This document shows, piece by piece, positions 7,032 to 14,021 of a DNA stretch of 14,021 bases. The translations under genes and the position numbers were made by a program. Position 1 is the first letter of the stretch. Each line of letters starts with the position of its first letter. The stretch covers positions 1 to 14,021 of the forward strand of contig JBEIJQ010000076.1 in assembly GCA_040380145.1 (NCBI GenBank). The letters run 5' to 3'. The DNA is from JBEIJQ01 sp040380145. GTDB lineage: Bacteria; Bacteroidota; Bacteroidia; Chitinophagales; Saprospiraceae. The notes below the pieces were generated by a model that was given only the letters and a program-made list of their open reading frames with translations, was not told the origin of the DNA and did not search any database.

Positions 7032-7039
7032 TATTTTTC
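7032..7039 (+). promoter_or_regulatory. Possible -7 box of the RND pump gene
   Basis: TATTTTTC matches seven of eight bases of TAnnTTTG and lies 23 nt before the ATG at 7063. A T-rich TTTTCTG at 7011-7017 could be a degenerate -33. The 182-nt gap before it also holds a run of nine G (6956-6964) and a small hairpin TCGGC-CTTG-GCCGA (6905-6918). The pump gene may therefore have its own promoter or be read through from the small upstream gene. Confidence 0.3.
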
Positions 7040-7062
7040 CCCAACCTTATCCCATAGGCATC

Positions 7063-10000
7063 ATGCTCAACAACATCATCTGGTTTTCCATCAAAAACAA
7101 GTTCATCGTCGGGCTGGGCGTCCTGGCGCTGATCCTGTACGGATCGTACCAACTCACCCAACTGCCCATCGACGCGGTTCCCGATATCACCGACAACCAA
7201 GTGCAGGTCATCACCGTGTCGCCCGCCCTCGGCGCACCGGATGTGGAAAGACTGATCACTTTTCCCATCGAACAGGCCAACAGCAACATCCCGGGCCTCA
7301 AACAGATCCGCAGTTTTTCCCGATTCGGGCTGTCGGTCGTTACCATCGTTTTCCACGATAATGTGGATGTGTACTGGGCCCGACAACAGGTCGGCGAACG
7401 CCTGCAAGTGGCCCAGAACGACATCCCCGATGGCCTCGGCTCCCCCAAATTGGCGCCCGTGACCACCGGGCTGGGCGAAATCTACCAGTATGTGCTGCGC
7501 GCCAAACCCGGCTATGAATCCCGCTACACGGCCACCGAACTCCGCACCGTCCAAGACTGGATCGTGCGCCGGCAACTGCTGAGCGTCAAAGGCGTGGCCG
7601 ATGTGAGCAGTTTCGGCGGCTTCGTCAAACAATACCAGATCAATGTCAACGGCGAACGCCTCAAAGCCAATGGGCTGACGATCAACGAAGTGTTCGTCGC
7701 CCTGGAAAACAACAACCAAAATACCGGCGGAGCCTACATCGAAAAAGGCCCCGTGGTGCTCTTCATCCGCAGCGAAGGCCTTATCGGGCAACTTTCCGAT
7801 ATAGAGAACATCGTGGTCAAGACCACGCTCGGCGGCATCCCGATCCGCATCGGCGACATCGGCGAGGTAGGCTTCGGCAGCGCCAACCGATACGGTGCCG
7901 TGTGCTACAACGATGATGGCGAAACCGTCGGCGCCGTGCTGATGATGCTCAAGGGGGAAAATTCCTCCGCCGTGATCAAAGAAGTGAAGAAACGCATCGA
8001 GCAGATCAAGAAAACCCTGCCCGAAGGTGTGGAAATCGAACCCTTCCTCGACCGTACCAAAATGGTGGACAACGCCATCCACACCGTGGCCTACAACCTG
8101 GCCGAGGGCGCGCTCATCGTCCTGTTCGTGCTGGTGCTGTTCCTCGGCAACCTGCGGGCGGGCCTCGCCGTGGCCTCCGTTATCCCGCTTTCGATGCTGT
8201 TCGCCGTCATCATGATGAACATGTTCGGGGTCAGCGGCAACCTGATGAGCCTCGGCGCCATCGATTTCGGTCTGATCGTGGACGGAGCGGTCATCATCGT
8301 CGAGGCAGTCCTGCACCGATTGGCGCACATCCGATCCACCGGCAACGGCCGTTTGGCCCCAACGGAAATGGACCAGCAGGTGGGCGGATCCGCTTCCAAG
8401 ATGATGAACGCAGCGGTTTTCGGACAGATCATCATCCTCGTGGTGTACCTGCCGATCTTCACCCTCGAGGGCATCGAAGGCAAAATGTTCAAGCCGATGG
8501 CCCAGACCGTGGCCTTTGCCCTGCTGGGTGCCTTCCTGTTGTCGGTCACCTATGTACCGATGATCTCGACGCTTCTGTTGGACAAAAAAACCGGGCTGAG
8601 CAACAACCTGTCCGACCGGGCGATGGCTTGGATCGAAAAAATGTACCTGAAAATCCTCCGCAAGGCCCTGGCCTTCAAGTGGCCGGTGATCGGGGCCACC
8701 CTAGCGGCCTTTGTCGGCGCCGTCCTGCTCTTCGGCACCCTCGGCGGCGAGTTCATCCCCGAACTGGAAGAAGGCGATTTTGCGGTGGACACCCGGGTGC
8801 TGACGGGCAGCAACCTCAACACCACCGTAGAGGCCACCCAGCAGGCGGCCCATATTTTGTTGGAAAATTTCCCCGAAGTGAAAAAAGTGGTGACCAAAAT
8901 CGGCAGCGGCGAGATCCCCACCGACCCCATGCCCATCGAAGCCAGCGACATGATGGTCATCCTCAAAGACAAAAAAGAATGGACTTCGGCCCGCACCTTC
9001 GATGAACTGGCCGAAAAAATGAGCGCCGCCCTCCAAGCGGTGCCGGGCATCACGGCCGGCTTCCAATATCCGGTGCAGATGCGCTTCAACGAACTGATGA
9101 CCGGGGCGCGACAAGATGTGGTGTGCAAGGTTTTCGGGGAGGACCTCGACAGCCTCACCGCCGCCGCGGCCCGATTGGGCGAGGTGATCGGCACCGTAGA
9201 GGGCGCCAAAGACCTGTATGTCGAAACGGTGACGGGCATGCCCCAGATCGTGGTGCGCTACAATCGCCCCGCCCTGGCCCAATACGGCCTGAGCGTTTCG
9301 GATGTGAACCGCGTGGTGAACGCTTCCTTCGCCGGTGCCGTGGCCGGAACGGTCTATGAAGGCGAAAAACGCTTTGATCTGACGGTCAAGTTCGAATCCG
9401 CCAAACGCACCGGCTTGGCCGATGTGCAACAGCTGCTGATCGCCACTGCCGACGGCACCCAGATCCCGCTGAGCCACTTGGCGGAGGTGTCGATCGAGGA
9501 CGGCCCCGCACAGATCCAACGCGAAAACGCGCTGCGCCGCATCACCGTTGGCTTCAACGTGCGCGGAAGGGATGTGCAGACCGTGGTTCGCGAACTGCAG
9601 CAAAAAGTGGAGGCCGGCATCAAACTGCCCTCGGGCTACTACATCGTGTACGGCGGCAGTTTCGAAAACCTGCAACAGGCCCAGCAGCGCCTCGGCGTGG
9701 CGGTGCCCATCTCTCTGGCGCTGATATTCCTGTTGCTCTACTTCGCTTTCGGCTCGGTGCGCCAAGGTCTGCTGATCAACTCGGCGATACCGCTGTCGGC
9801 CATCGGCGGCATTCTGGCCCTGTGGCTGCGCGACATGCCCTTCAGCATATCTGCAGGCATCGGCTTCATCGCCCTGTTCGGCGTGGCCGTGCTCAACGGC
9901 ATCGTGCTGATCACGGAGTTCAACCGCCTGCGCGAAGAAGGCTCGGACGACATCACGGACATCGTGCTCAAGGGCACGCGCACCCGCCTCCGCCCCGTGC

Positions 10001-11412
10001 TGATGACCGCCGCAGTGGCCTCGTTGGGCTTTATACCGATGGCGTTCAGCAACGGCGCCGGCGCGGAAGTGCAGCGCCCGTTGGCGACCGTCGTGATCGG
10101 CGGGCTGTTTTCGGCCACGCTGCTGACTCTGTTCGTCCTGCCCGTCTTGTTTGTTTTGTTCGAAAAAAAGAAAACCGGACTGTCCAAAAAAGCGGCGGTG
10201 CTGCTCCTACTGGCCTTGCCTCTGGGCGAAGGGCTGTCCGCCCAAACCCCCATCCCTCTCCCGGCGGCAATCGACAGCGCATGGCGGCAGCATCCCTCGC
10301 TGCGACCGCTCGAACTGGAAATCGCCTATCAAAAAGCGCTGAGGCCCAGCGGCAGGGATATCGCCCCCACGGATTTCGGGGTCGAGGTGGGACAGTTCAA
10401 TACCATCAACGTGGACTACAAACTGTTTGCCGAACAACGCTTCGCCCTACCTGAACTGTACCGCAAACAGACGGCCGTTTTTGAAAAAAAGGCCGCGGTC
10501 GGCGAAAAGGCCTTGGAAAACCAACGCTTCGAAATCGCCTACGAGGTGAAGGTGCTGTACGTGGAAATGCAGTCCCTGGCACAACAGGAAGCCGTTTGGC
10601 AACGGGCCGACAGTCTGTTCGCGGGCTGCCTGGTGCGCGCCGAAGCACGCTTTCGGGCCGGCGAGACCGATCTCCTCGAAAAGACCAACGCCGAGATCCA
10701 ACTCCGGCAAGTCCGACAACGGCTCGCTTCGCTTGCTGGCGACCGGCGCGTCCTGGCTGCCCGCCTGCAAGCGCTGTTGGGCACCCGGCAGGCCTATGGG
10801 CCCGTGGCCGAGCCCCTGGAATTGCACTTCGACACCACCCTGAAAGCCGAACATCCGGTGCTCTGGCTCCAACAAAGCCGCATAGACCTGGCCCAATCGG
10901 AATGGGAAGCGGCCAAGGCACAGCGGCTGCCGCAGTTTACCCTCGGCATCAGCGCACAGTCGATCGTGGGCATCATGACCCTTTCCAACGGGCAGGACGA
11001 GTATTTCGGGCCATCGCCGCGGTTCGTTTTTGTGAAAGCGGGCGTCAGCGTACCGATTTTCGACAAGGCCTTGCGCGCCCAGAGCGAGGCCGCCGCACTG
11101 GCCAAGGAAAAAGAGGCCGCCCAATGGGAAGCGGCGCGCTTCGAACTGCGGTCGGCTATTGCCGAAGCGTTCGAAACCTATCGGAAAGCGGAAGCGGCCT
11201 TGGAGTTGTTCCGCACCGAAATGCAGCCCCGGCTCGACCAACTGGTGCGATCCGCCGACGCACAATTGGAAAAAGGGCAGATCAATTACCTCGAATGGGC
11301 CTTGATTGCCCAGCAAAATTTCGAACTGCAGCTCGAACAGGTGGACAACCTGCGACAGCTCAACCGGGCCGCTTTGCAGCTCCACTATTTGTCCGCCCAA
11401 CCACAACAATAA
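7063..11412 (+). CDS. CzcA/CusA-type heavy-metal RND efflux pump fused to a TolC-like outer-membrane factor
   Basis: The 1449-residue product joins two exporter parts. Residues 1-1036 are a proton-driven HME-RND inner-membrane pump. Its twelve membrane segments are visible (about 12-30, 346-367, 370-388, 394-417, 450-466, 480-503, 536-560, 877-899, 902-922, 929-953, 979-995, 1009-1033), with two large periplasmic loops. TM4 carries DFG-X3-D-X6-E (D401, D407, E414), the proton-relay signature of divalent-cation pumps such as CzcA. Residues 1040-1060 look like a signal peptide: KK, a hydrophobic core, then LSA before Q1061. Residues 1061-1449 are an outer-membrane-factor domain of the TolC/CusC type with long helical coiled coils. 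I chose ATG 7063 because MLNNIIWFSIKNKF is the usual N-terminus; the frame is open 30 codons further upstream. This fusion is, to my knowledge, recurrent in Bacteroidota. The membrane fusion protein gene follows after 22 nt. Confidence 0.96.
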   Translation: MLNNIIWFSIKNKFIVGLGVLALILYGSYQLTQLPIDAVPDITDNQVQVITVSPALGAPDVERLITFPIEQANSNIPGLKQIRSFSRFGLSVVTIVFHDNVDVYWARQQVGERLQVAQNDIPDGLGSPKLAPVTTGLGEIYQYVLRAKPGYESRYTATELRTVQDWIVRRQLLSVKGVADVSSFGGFVKQYQINVNGERLKANGLTINEVFVALENNNQNTGGAYIEKGPVVLFIRSEGLIGQLSDIENIVVKTTLGGIPIRIGDIGEVGFGSANRYGAVCYNDDGETVGAVLMMLKGENSSAVIKEVKKRIEQIKKTLPEGVEIEPFLDRTKMVDNAIHTVAYNLAEGALIVLFVLVLFLGNLRAGLAVASVIPLSMLFAVIMMNMFGVSGNLMSLGAIDFGLIVDGAVIIVEAVLHRLAHIRSTGNGRLAPTEMDQQVGGSASKMMNAAVFGQIIILVVYLPIFTLEGIEGKMFKPMAQTVAFALLGAFLLSVTYVPMISTLLLDKKTGLSNNLSDRAMAWIEKMYLKILRKALAFKWPVIGATLAAFVGAVLLFGTLGGEFIPELEEGDFAVDTRVLTGSNLNTTVEATQQAAHILLENFPEVKKVVTKIGSGEIPTDPMPIEASDMMVILKDKKEWTSARTFDELAEKMSAALQAVPGITAGFQYPVQMRFNELMTGARQDVVCKVFGEDLDSLTAAAARLGEVIGTVEGAKDLYVETVTGMPQIVVRYNRPALAQYGLSVSDVNRVVNASFAGAVAGTVYEGEKRFDLTVKFESAKRTGLADVQQLLIATADGTQIPLSHLAEVSIEDGPAQIQRENALRRITVGFNVRGRDVQTVVRELQQKVEAGIKLPSGYYIVYGGSFENLQQAQQRLGVAVPISLALIFLLLYFAFGSVRQGLLINSAIPLSAIGGILALWLRDMPFSISAGIGFIALFGVAVLNGIVLITEFNRLREEGSDDITDIVLKGTRTRLRPVLMTAAVASLGFIPMAFSNGAGAEVQRPLATVVIGGLFSATLLTLFVLPVLFVLFEKKKTGLSKKAAVLLLLALPLGEGLSAQTPIPLPAAIDSAWRQHPSLRPLELEIAYQKALRPSGRDIAPTDFGVEVGQFNTINVDYKLFAEQRFALPELYRKQTAVFEKKAAVGEKALENQRFEIAYEVKVLYVEMQSLAQQEAVWQRADSLFAGCLVRAEARFRAGETDLLEKTNAEIQLRQVRQRLASLAGDRRVLAARLQALLGTRQAYGPVAEPLELHFDTTLKAEHPVLWLQQSRIDLAQSEWEAAKAQRLPQFTLGISAQSIVGIMTLSNGQDEYFGPSPRFVFVKAGVSVPIFDKALRAQSEAAALAKEKEAAQWEAARFELRSAIAEAFETYRKAEAALELFRTEMQPRLDQLVRSADAQLEKGQINYLEWALIAQQNFELQLEQVDNLRQLNRAALQLHYLSAQPQQ

Positions 11413-11428
11413 TTTTTTCGAAAAAATT
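11411..11428. repeat. 18-bp perfect palindrome between pump and fusion-protein genes
   Basis: AATTTTTTCGAAAAAATT is its own reverse complement and spans the stop codon of the pump gene and most of the 22-nt gap, followed by more Ts up to the next ATG at 11435. As RNA it could fold into a weak A-U hairpin ahead of the start codon, or followed by Us it could act as a weak terminator that lowers downstream expression. As DNA it could be an operator. It may equally be only the A/T-rich start context common in this phylum. Confidence 0.6.
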
Positions 11429-11434
11429 TTTTTT

Positions 11435-12583
11435 ATGAAAAACATCATCCTCTTGGCCGCTCTCGTGCTGCTGGCCCTCAACGGTTGCGGCTCCCCGGAA
11501 AATCCGCAGGAAAACGCGGCCGACGTCGAAACACCCTCCGCAAACCCGACCGTTTCCCTCTCCGACGAGCAGTTGAAGATGGCCCAATTGACGATCGGGC
11601 GCGCCGCCGAAAAGAACATCGGCGCCGCCATCACCGTCAACGGAACGGTGGATCTGCCCGTGCAAAACACCGCCGCCGTCTGCTTTCCCCTCGGCGGATA
11701 CCTGAAAAGCACCCGCCTTTCCGTGGGCGCACCCGTGAAAAAAGGCGAGGTGCTGGCCGTCCTCGAAGATGCTCAGTACATCCAGATGCAGGAAGATTTC
11801 TTGACAGCCAAAACCGAGGCACAACTGCTCCAGAGCGAATTGGCCCGACAGCAGGAACTCAACAAGACCAAGGCCACCAGCGACAAAATCCTCCAACAGA
11901 CCGCTGCCGAACTGAACAAAAAGAACATCGCCCTGAAGGCACTCGAGCAAAAACTGCTGCTCCTCGGCCTCGATCCCGGGCAGCTCAGCGAGCAGAGCAT
12001 ATCGGGCAGCGTCCAGCTCCGCTCACCTTTCGACGGATATGTTTCCGCGGTGAAGGTCAGCCCCGGTCGCTACGTGGCCCCGACCGATGTACTGTTCGAA
12101 CTGGTCAATCCCAGTGACCTGCAGCTGTACCTGAAAGTGTTCGAAAAAGACCTTTCCGGGGTGCGGATCGGACAAACGGTGAAGGCCTTCACCAACAACC
12201 ATCCCGAAAAAAAATACCGCGCGACCGTTCTTTTCCACAACCACCAGATCAACGAAGACCGCTCGTTGGACGTGGTCTGCCGGGTGGACGAGCGCGCCCC
12301 CGAGCTCATTCCCGGCATGTTCGTCAACGCCGAAGTGGAATCGCCCGACCACCTGTCGGTGGTGGTGCCCGAAATCGCAGTGGTGCGCCACGCCAACCGC
12401 CACTATGTGTTCGTGGCCCGATCCGAAAAAGCCTTCGAGCGCGTGGAGGTGCAGTTGGGCATCGTCCAAAACGGCGAAGCCGAACTGATCGGCGCCTCCG
12501 CTGCGGCCCTGCTGCCCCAAAACCTCGTTTTGGGCAACGCCTACAAGTTGCTCATGGCCTTGGAAAACAAGGCGGAGGAGTAG
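11435..12583 (+). CDS. Lipoprotein membrane fusion protein (CusB/CzcB type) of the metal exporter
   Basis: The 382-residue periplasmic adaptor links the RND pump to its outer-membrane factor. It starts with a lipoprotein signal peptide (MKNIILLAALVLLALNGC; lipid-modified C18), so it should be membrane anchored. In order come a low-complexity linker (19-40), the first half of the barrel-sandwich/lipoyl domain (about 78-112, GAPVKKGEVLAVLED), an alpha-helical hairpin (about 113-178), the second lipoyl half (about 190-225, RSPFDGYVSAVKVSPGRYV), a beta-barrel domain (about 226-302) ending in LIPGMFVNAEVE, and a membrane-proximal domain (303-375). No extra His/Met-rich metal-binding domain is visible. 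The ATG at 11435 is chosen over an in-frame start 43 codons upstream because of the signal peptide. It is the last gene of the efflux locus, and a strong hairpin follows 25 nt after its stop. Confidence 0.95.
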   Translation: MKNIILLAALVLLALNGCGSPENPQENAADVETPSANPTVSLSDEQLKMAQLTIGRAAEKNIGAAITVNGTVDLPVQNTAAVCFPLGGYLKSTRLSVGAPVKKGEVLAVLEDAQYIQMQEDFLTAKTEAQLLQSELARQQELNKTKATSDKILQQTAAELNKKNIALKALEQKLLLLGLDPGQLSEQSISGSVQLRSPFDGYVSAVKVSPGRYVAPTDVLFELVNPSDLQLYLKVFEKDLSGVRIGQTVKAFTNNHPEKKYRATVLFHNHQINEDRSLDVVCRVDERAPELIPGMFVNAEVESPDHLSVVVPEIAVVRHANRHYVFVARSEKAFERVEVQLGIVQNGEAELIGASAAALLPQNLVLGNAYKLLMALENKAEE

Positions 12584-12608
12584 GCGCGGCCACTTTTGTT
12601 CATGAGAC

Positions 12609-12635
12609 GGTATCCCAAATTTGTTTTGGGATACC
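12609..12635 (+). terminator. Hairpin after the efflux locus, probable terminator
   Basis: A perfect 11-bp stem (GGTATCCCAAA with TTTGGGATACC) and a 5-nt loop lie 25 nt after the fusion-protein stop codon. No T-run follows, so it is not a textbook intrinsic terminator. Its position and perfect pairing suggest transcription termination or 3'-end protection of the mRNA. Confidence 0.5.
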
Positions 12636-12734
12636 ATGGCCATTGGGGGGGGCAACCCGCGTACTTGCAAATATCTTGCAGGAGCGGTTTGCATTTTGCC
12701 CCCTTCACTTCCCCAATCATTCCAAGTCCGGCCC

Positions 12735-12742
12735 TATCTTTG
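12735..12742 (+). promoter_or_regulatory. -7 box of the RidA gene
   Basis: TATCTTTG is an exact TAnnTTTG match. Transcription would start near 12747, giving a leader of about 90 nt before ATG 12840. No clear TTG lies at the usual -33 spacing. An imperfect dyad TGCAA-N5-TTGCA (12666-12680) lies 54 nt upstream. Confidence 0.45.
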
Positions 12743-12744
12743 GA

Positions 12745-12792
12745 CGCGGATAAGCACCAGAAAAACATTCATTCGCGCGTTGTTTATCCGCG
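12745..12792 (+). repeat. Inverted repeat in the RidA leader
   Basis: CGCGGATAA (12745-12753) and TTATCCGCG (12784-12792) are perfect 9-bp arms separated by 30 nt. The left arm sits at the predicted transcription start, so the leader RNA could fold into one long hairpin starting at its 5' end. Either a leader structure that stabilises or regulates the mRNA, or a pair of half-sites for a DNA-binding protein, is possible. No known riboswitch is recognised. Confidence 0.45.
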
Positions 12793-12839
12793 CGACGGCG
12801 ACGAAGCCCGCCTATTTCACCTTCCAAAAATTTTTTCCC

Positions 12840-13223
12840 ATGAAAAAAATCATCCGCACCACGGGCGCGCCCGCTCCGATCGGCCCTTACAGCCAAGCCG
12901 TGGAAATCAACGGCCTGGTGTTCATCTCCGGCCAGATCGCCCTCGACCCCGCCACCGGCGAACTGGTGAAGGGCGATATCCAGGCGGAGGCCCGGCAGGT
13001 GATGAAAAACCTGCAGGCCATTTTGGCCGAGGCCGGCCTCGGTTTCGAACACGTGCTCAAAACCTGCATTTTTCTGACCGACATGCACCAATTCGCCGCT
13101 GTCAACGAGGTGTACGGCGCCCATTTCGACGAAAACACCGCGCCGGCCCGCGAAACCGTGGCCGTGGCCGCCCTGCCCCGTTTCGTGAACGTGGAAATAT
13201 CCATGATCGCCGCCAGGAGTTGA
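12840..13223 (+). CDS. ridA: RidA family 2-iminobutanoate/2-iminopropanoate deaminase
   Basis: The product has 127 residues, the normal RidA length. RidA is a cytoplasmic trimer that hydrolyses reactive enamine/imine intermediates made by PLP enzymes such as threonine dehydratase, and so protects other PLP enzymes. Key features are visible: GPYSQAV (15-21, with Y17), FISGQIALDP (28-37), the catalytic arginine R104 in PARETVAVAALP, and E119 in the C-terminal strand, matching R105 and E120 of the E. coli protein. The ATG at 12840 directly follows an A/T tract (AAAAATTTTTTCCC). It has its own promoter box and leader and no metabolic neighbour in the window, so it looks like a single-gene unit unrelated to the efflux genes upstream. 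Confidence 0.95.
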   Translation: MKKIIRTTGAPAPIGPYSQAVEINGLVFISGQIALDPATGELVKGDIQAEARQVMKNLQAILAEAGLGFEHVLKTCIFLTDMHQFAAVNEVYGAHFDENTAPARETVAVAALPRFVNVEISMIAARS

Positions 13224-13253
13224 GGGCCATGAAAAGGGGGGCGTTTTTTCTCG

Positions 13254-13270
13254 GCCCGATTAAATTGGGC
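13254..13270 (+). terminator. Possible terminator hairpin after ridA
   Basis: GCCCGAT and ATTGGGC can pair over seven positions (one G-T wobble) around a 3-nt loop, 30 nt after the ridA stop. It is preceded rather than followed by a T-run (13244-13249), so support is moderate at best. Confidence 0.3.
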
Positions 13271-13346
13271 GATTGACATTTGGATTGCCTCTAAATTTTT
13301 TACAAAAAACTGTTTTTTAGTTTTTTACAAAAAAATTTACAAAAAG
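13271..13346 (+). promoter_or_regulatory. Promoter region of the last gene, with three TTTACAAAAA repeats
   Basis: TTTACAAAAA occurs at 13299-13308, 13324-13333 and 13336-13345; the first two lie in longer TTTTTTACAAAAAA blocks 25 nt apart. Upstream, TTG at 13273-13275 (in TTGACA) with TAAATTTT at 13292-13299 makes a possible -33/-7 pair with a 16-nt spacer and one mismatch to TAnnTTTG. The repeats lie 33-79 nt before ATG 13378 and may be regulator sites or A-tract promoter elements. Confidence 0.35.
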
Positions 13347-13377
13347 TCTTTTAACCATCTCAGACCAACGACGAACC

Positions 13378-14021
13378 ATGATTTTCCGATTTCGACACCT
13401 TTTGACGGCCGCTTTTTGTCTGTGCTTCGGATGGGCCGAGGCCCAATTCGAGTACACCTACATCAACGACTACCAGTTCGGGGATTCCGATGATCTGATC
13501 GGGTACACCTTCATACCCAACGAATCCCAAAAAGCCAATGAAGCCAAACCACGGTCCATTGGCGCGGGATCGGTGCGCATCCGGGTCAGTTTCGGCAACA
13601 TCTACGTGATGACCAAAACCGACACCACCAAGTTCAGCGCCGTTTCCATCAATCCCACCGAATACGGGTTCAAGCTGGACCTGATGGACGCCGACAAGCC
13701 TTCCGACCAGGGCCACCTCAAGATTTTCCTCAACGACAACCGCGAGGTGGACGCCATGGCCCTGAAAACCAAGCTCAACGATATCGAGACCGTTTACTAT
13801 CAAGCCACCATCAACCAGCGCGTCATCGATCGCGACAAAAAGTACTTCACCGACATCACCGCAGTGCCTTTGGACAAGATAGACACGCTGTTCAGCCTTT
13901 CCGTGAAGCCGTTTTTCTCGCTCGGGCGCGAAAAAAAGCGGATCTATCCGGCCGACAGCCTGTCCTTTGTTTTTTCCCAAGCGGAAATCACGGTGGGCAA
14001 AAAAACCAAGATCGAGCGGTA
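13378..14021 (+). CDS. Secreted protein of unknown family, 3' end beyond the window
   Basis: An ATG at 13378 opens a frame that has no stop in the 214 codons left in the window; the final two bases are TA, so the gene could even end with the next base. The N-terminus is a signal peptide: basic start MIFRFR, hydrophobic core, and a likely cleavage after AEA before QFEYTY (after about residue 22). The mature part alternates polar and hydrophobic residues as in beta-rich proteins (for example SVRIRVSFGNIYVMTK), with many charged residues and no cysteines. I recognise no family. No membrane segment, sorting domain or catalytic motif is visible in the part present. It lies downstream of ridA after 154 nt with its own A/T-rich promoter region. 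Confidence 0.8.
   Translation, partial: MIFRFRHLLTAAFCLCFGWAEAQFEYTYINDYQFGDSDDLIGYTFIPNESQKANEAKPRSIGAGSVRIRVSFGNIYVMTKTDTTKFSAVSINPTEYGFKLDLMDADKPSDQGHLKIFLNDNREVDAMALKTKLNDIETVYYQATINQRVIDRDKKYFTDITAVPLDKIDTLFSLSVKPFFSLGREKKRIYPADSLSFVFSQAEITVGKKTKIER

Noticed and set aside
6823..8328. Minus-strand open frame of 501 codons opposite the RND pump start
   Set aside because: The His/Asp/Gly-rich composition arises from antisense reading of a GC-rich gene. It crosses two genuine plus-strand genes and shows no domain.

Overview
The window looks like chromosomal DNA of a GC-rich member of the Bacteroidota, probably Saprospirales-like. The class is a fairly safe inference and the order a guess. 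Genes lack Shine-Dalgarno sites and instead start just after A-rich or A/T-rich tracts. Several starts are preceded by the Bacteroidota promoter box TAnnTTTG. The metal-efflux locus has a gene fusion and a small His/Asp-rich partner protein that are typical of this phylum.

Layout. Positions 1-331 are A/T-rich and hold a good intrinsic terminator for a gene lying before the window, then the upstream region of a 950-residue alpha-helical repeat protein of unknown function (332-3184, +). Convergent to it, on the minus strand, are a GAF-PP2C (RsbU/SpoIIE-like) phosphatase and, 77 nt downstream, a MarR-family regulator (4961 down to 3226). A roughly 420-nt A/T-rich divergent promoter region follows, with good promoter boxes on both strands and a possible 43-codon ORF on the minus strand. 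Next is an M29-family metallo-aminopeptidase gene on the plus strand (5379-6462) whose frame is broken by a net +1 shift near 5700.

Positions 6497-12583 are a heavy-metal efflux locus on the plus strand. It has a small His/Asp-rich exported or anchored protein with a nearly leaderless promoter, a 1449-residue CzcA/CusA-type RND pump fused to its own TolC-like outer-membrane factor through an internal signal peptide, and a lipoprotein CusB-type membrane fusion protein. The whole tripartite exporter is thus encoded by two long genes plus the accessory protein. The RND signature DFG-X3-D-X6-E points to divalent ions (Zn/Co/Cd/Ni) rather than Cu(I)/Ag(I). A perfect hairpin after the fusion-protein gene probably ends this unit. 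A RidA enamine/imine deaminase with its own promoter box follows (12840-13223). The last gene, a secreted protein of unknown family, starts at 13378 and runs off the window; it is preceded by three copies of TTTACAAAAA.

No tRNA, rRNA, CRISPR array, transposase or integrase was found. Most genes belong to known families. The points most worth following are the fused exporter with its embedded signal peptide, the uncharacterised helical-repeat protein, the broken peptidase, and the intergenic elements (palindromes, poly-G tracts and T/A repeats). I do not see a clearly new multi-gene system here.
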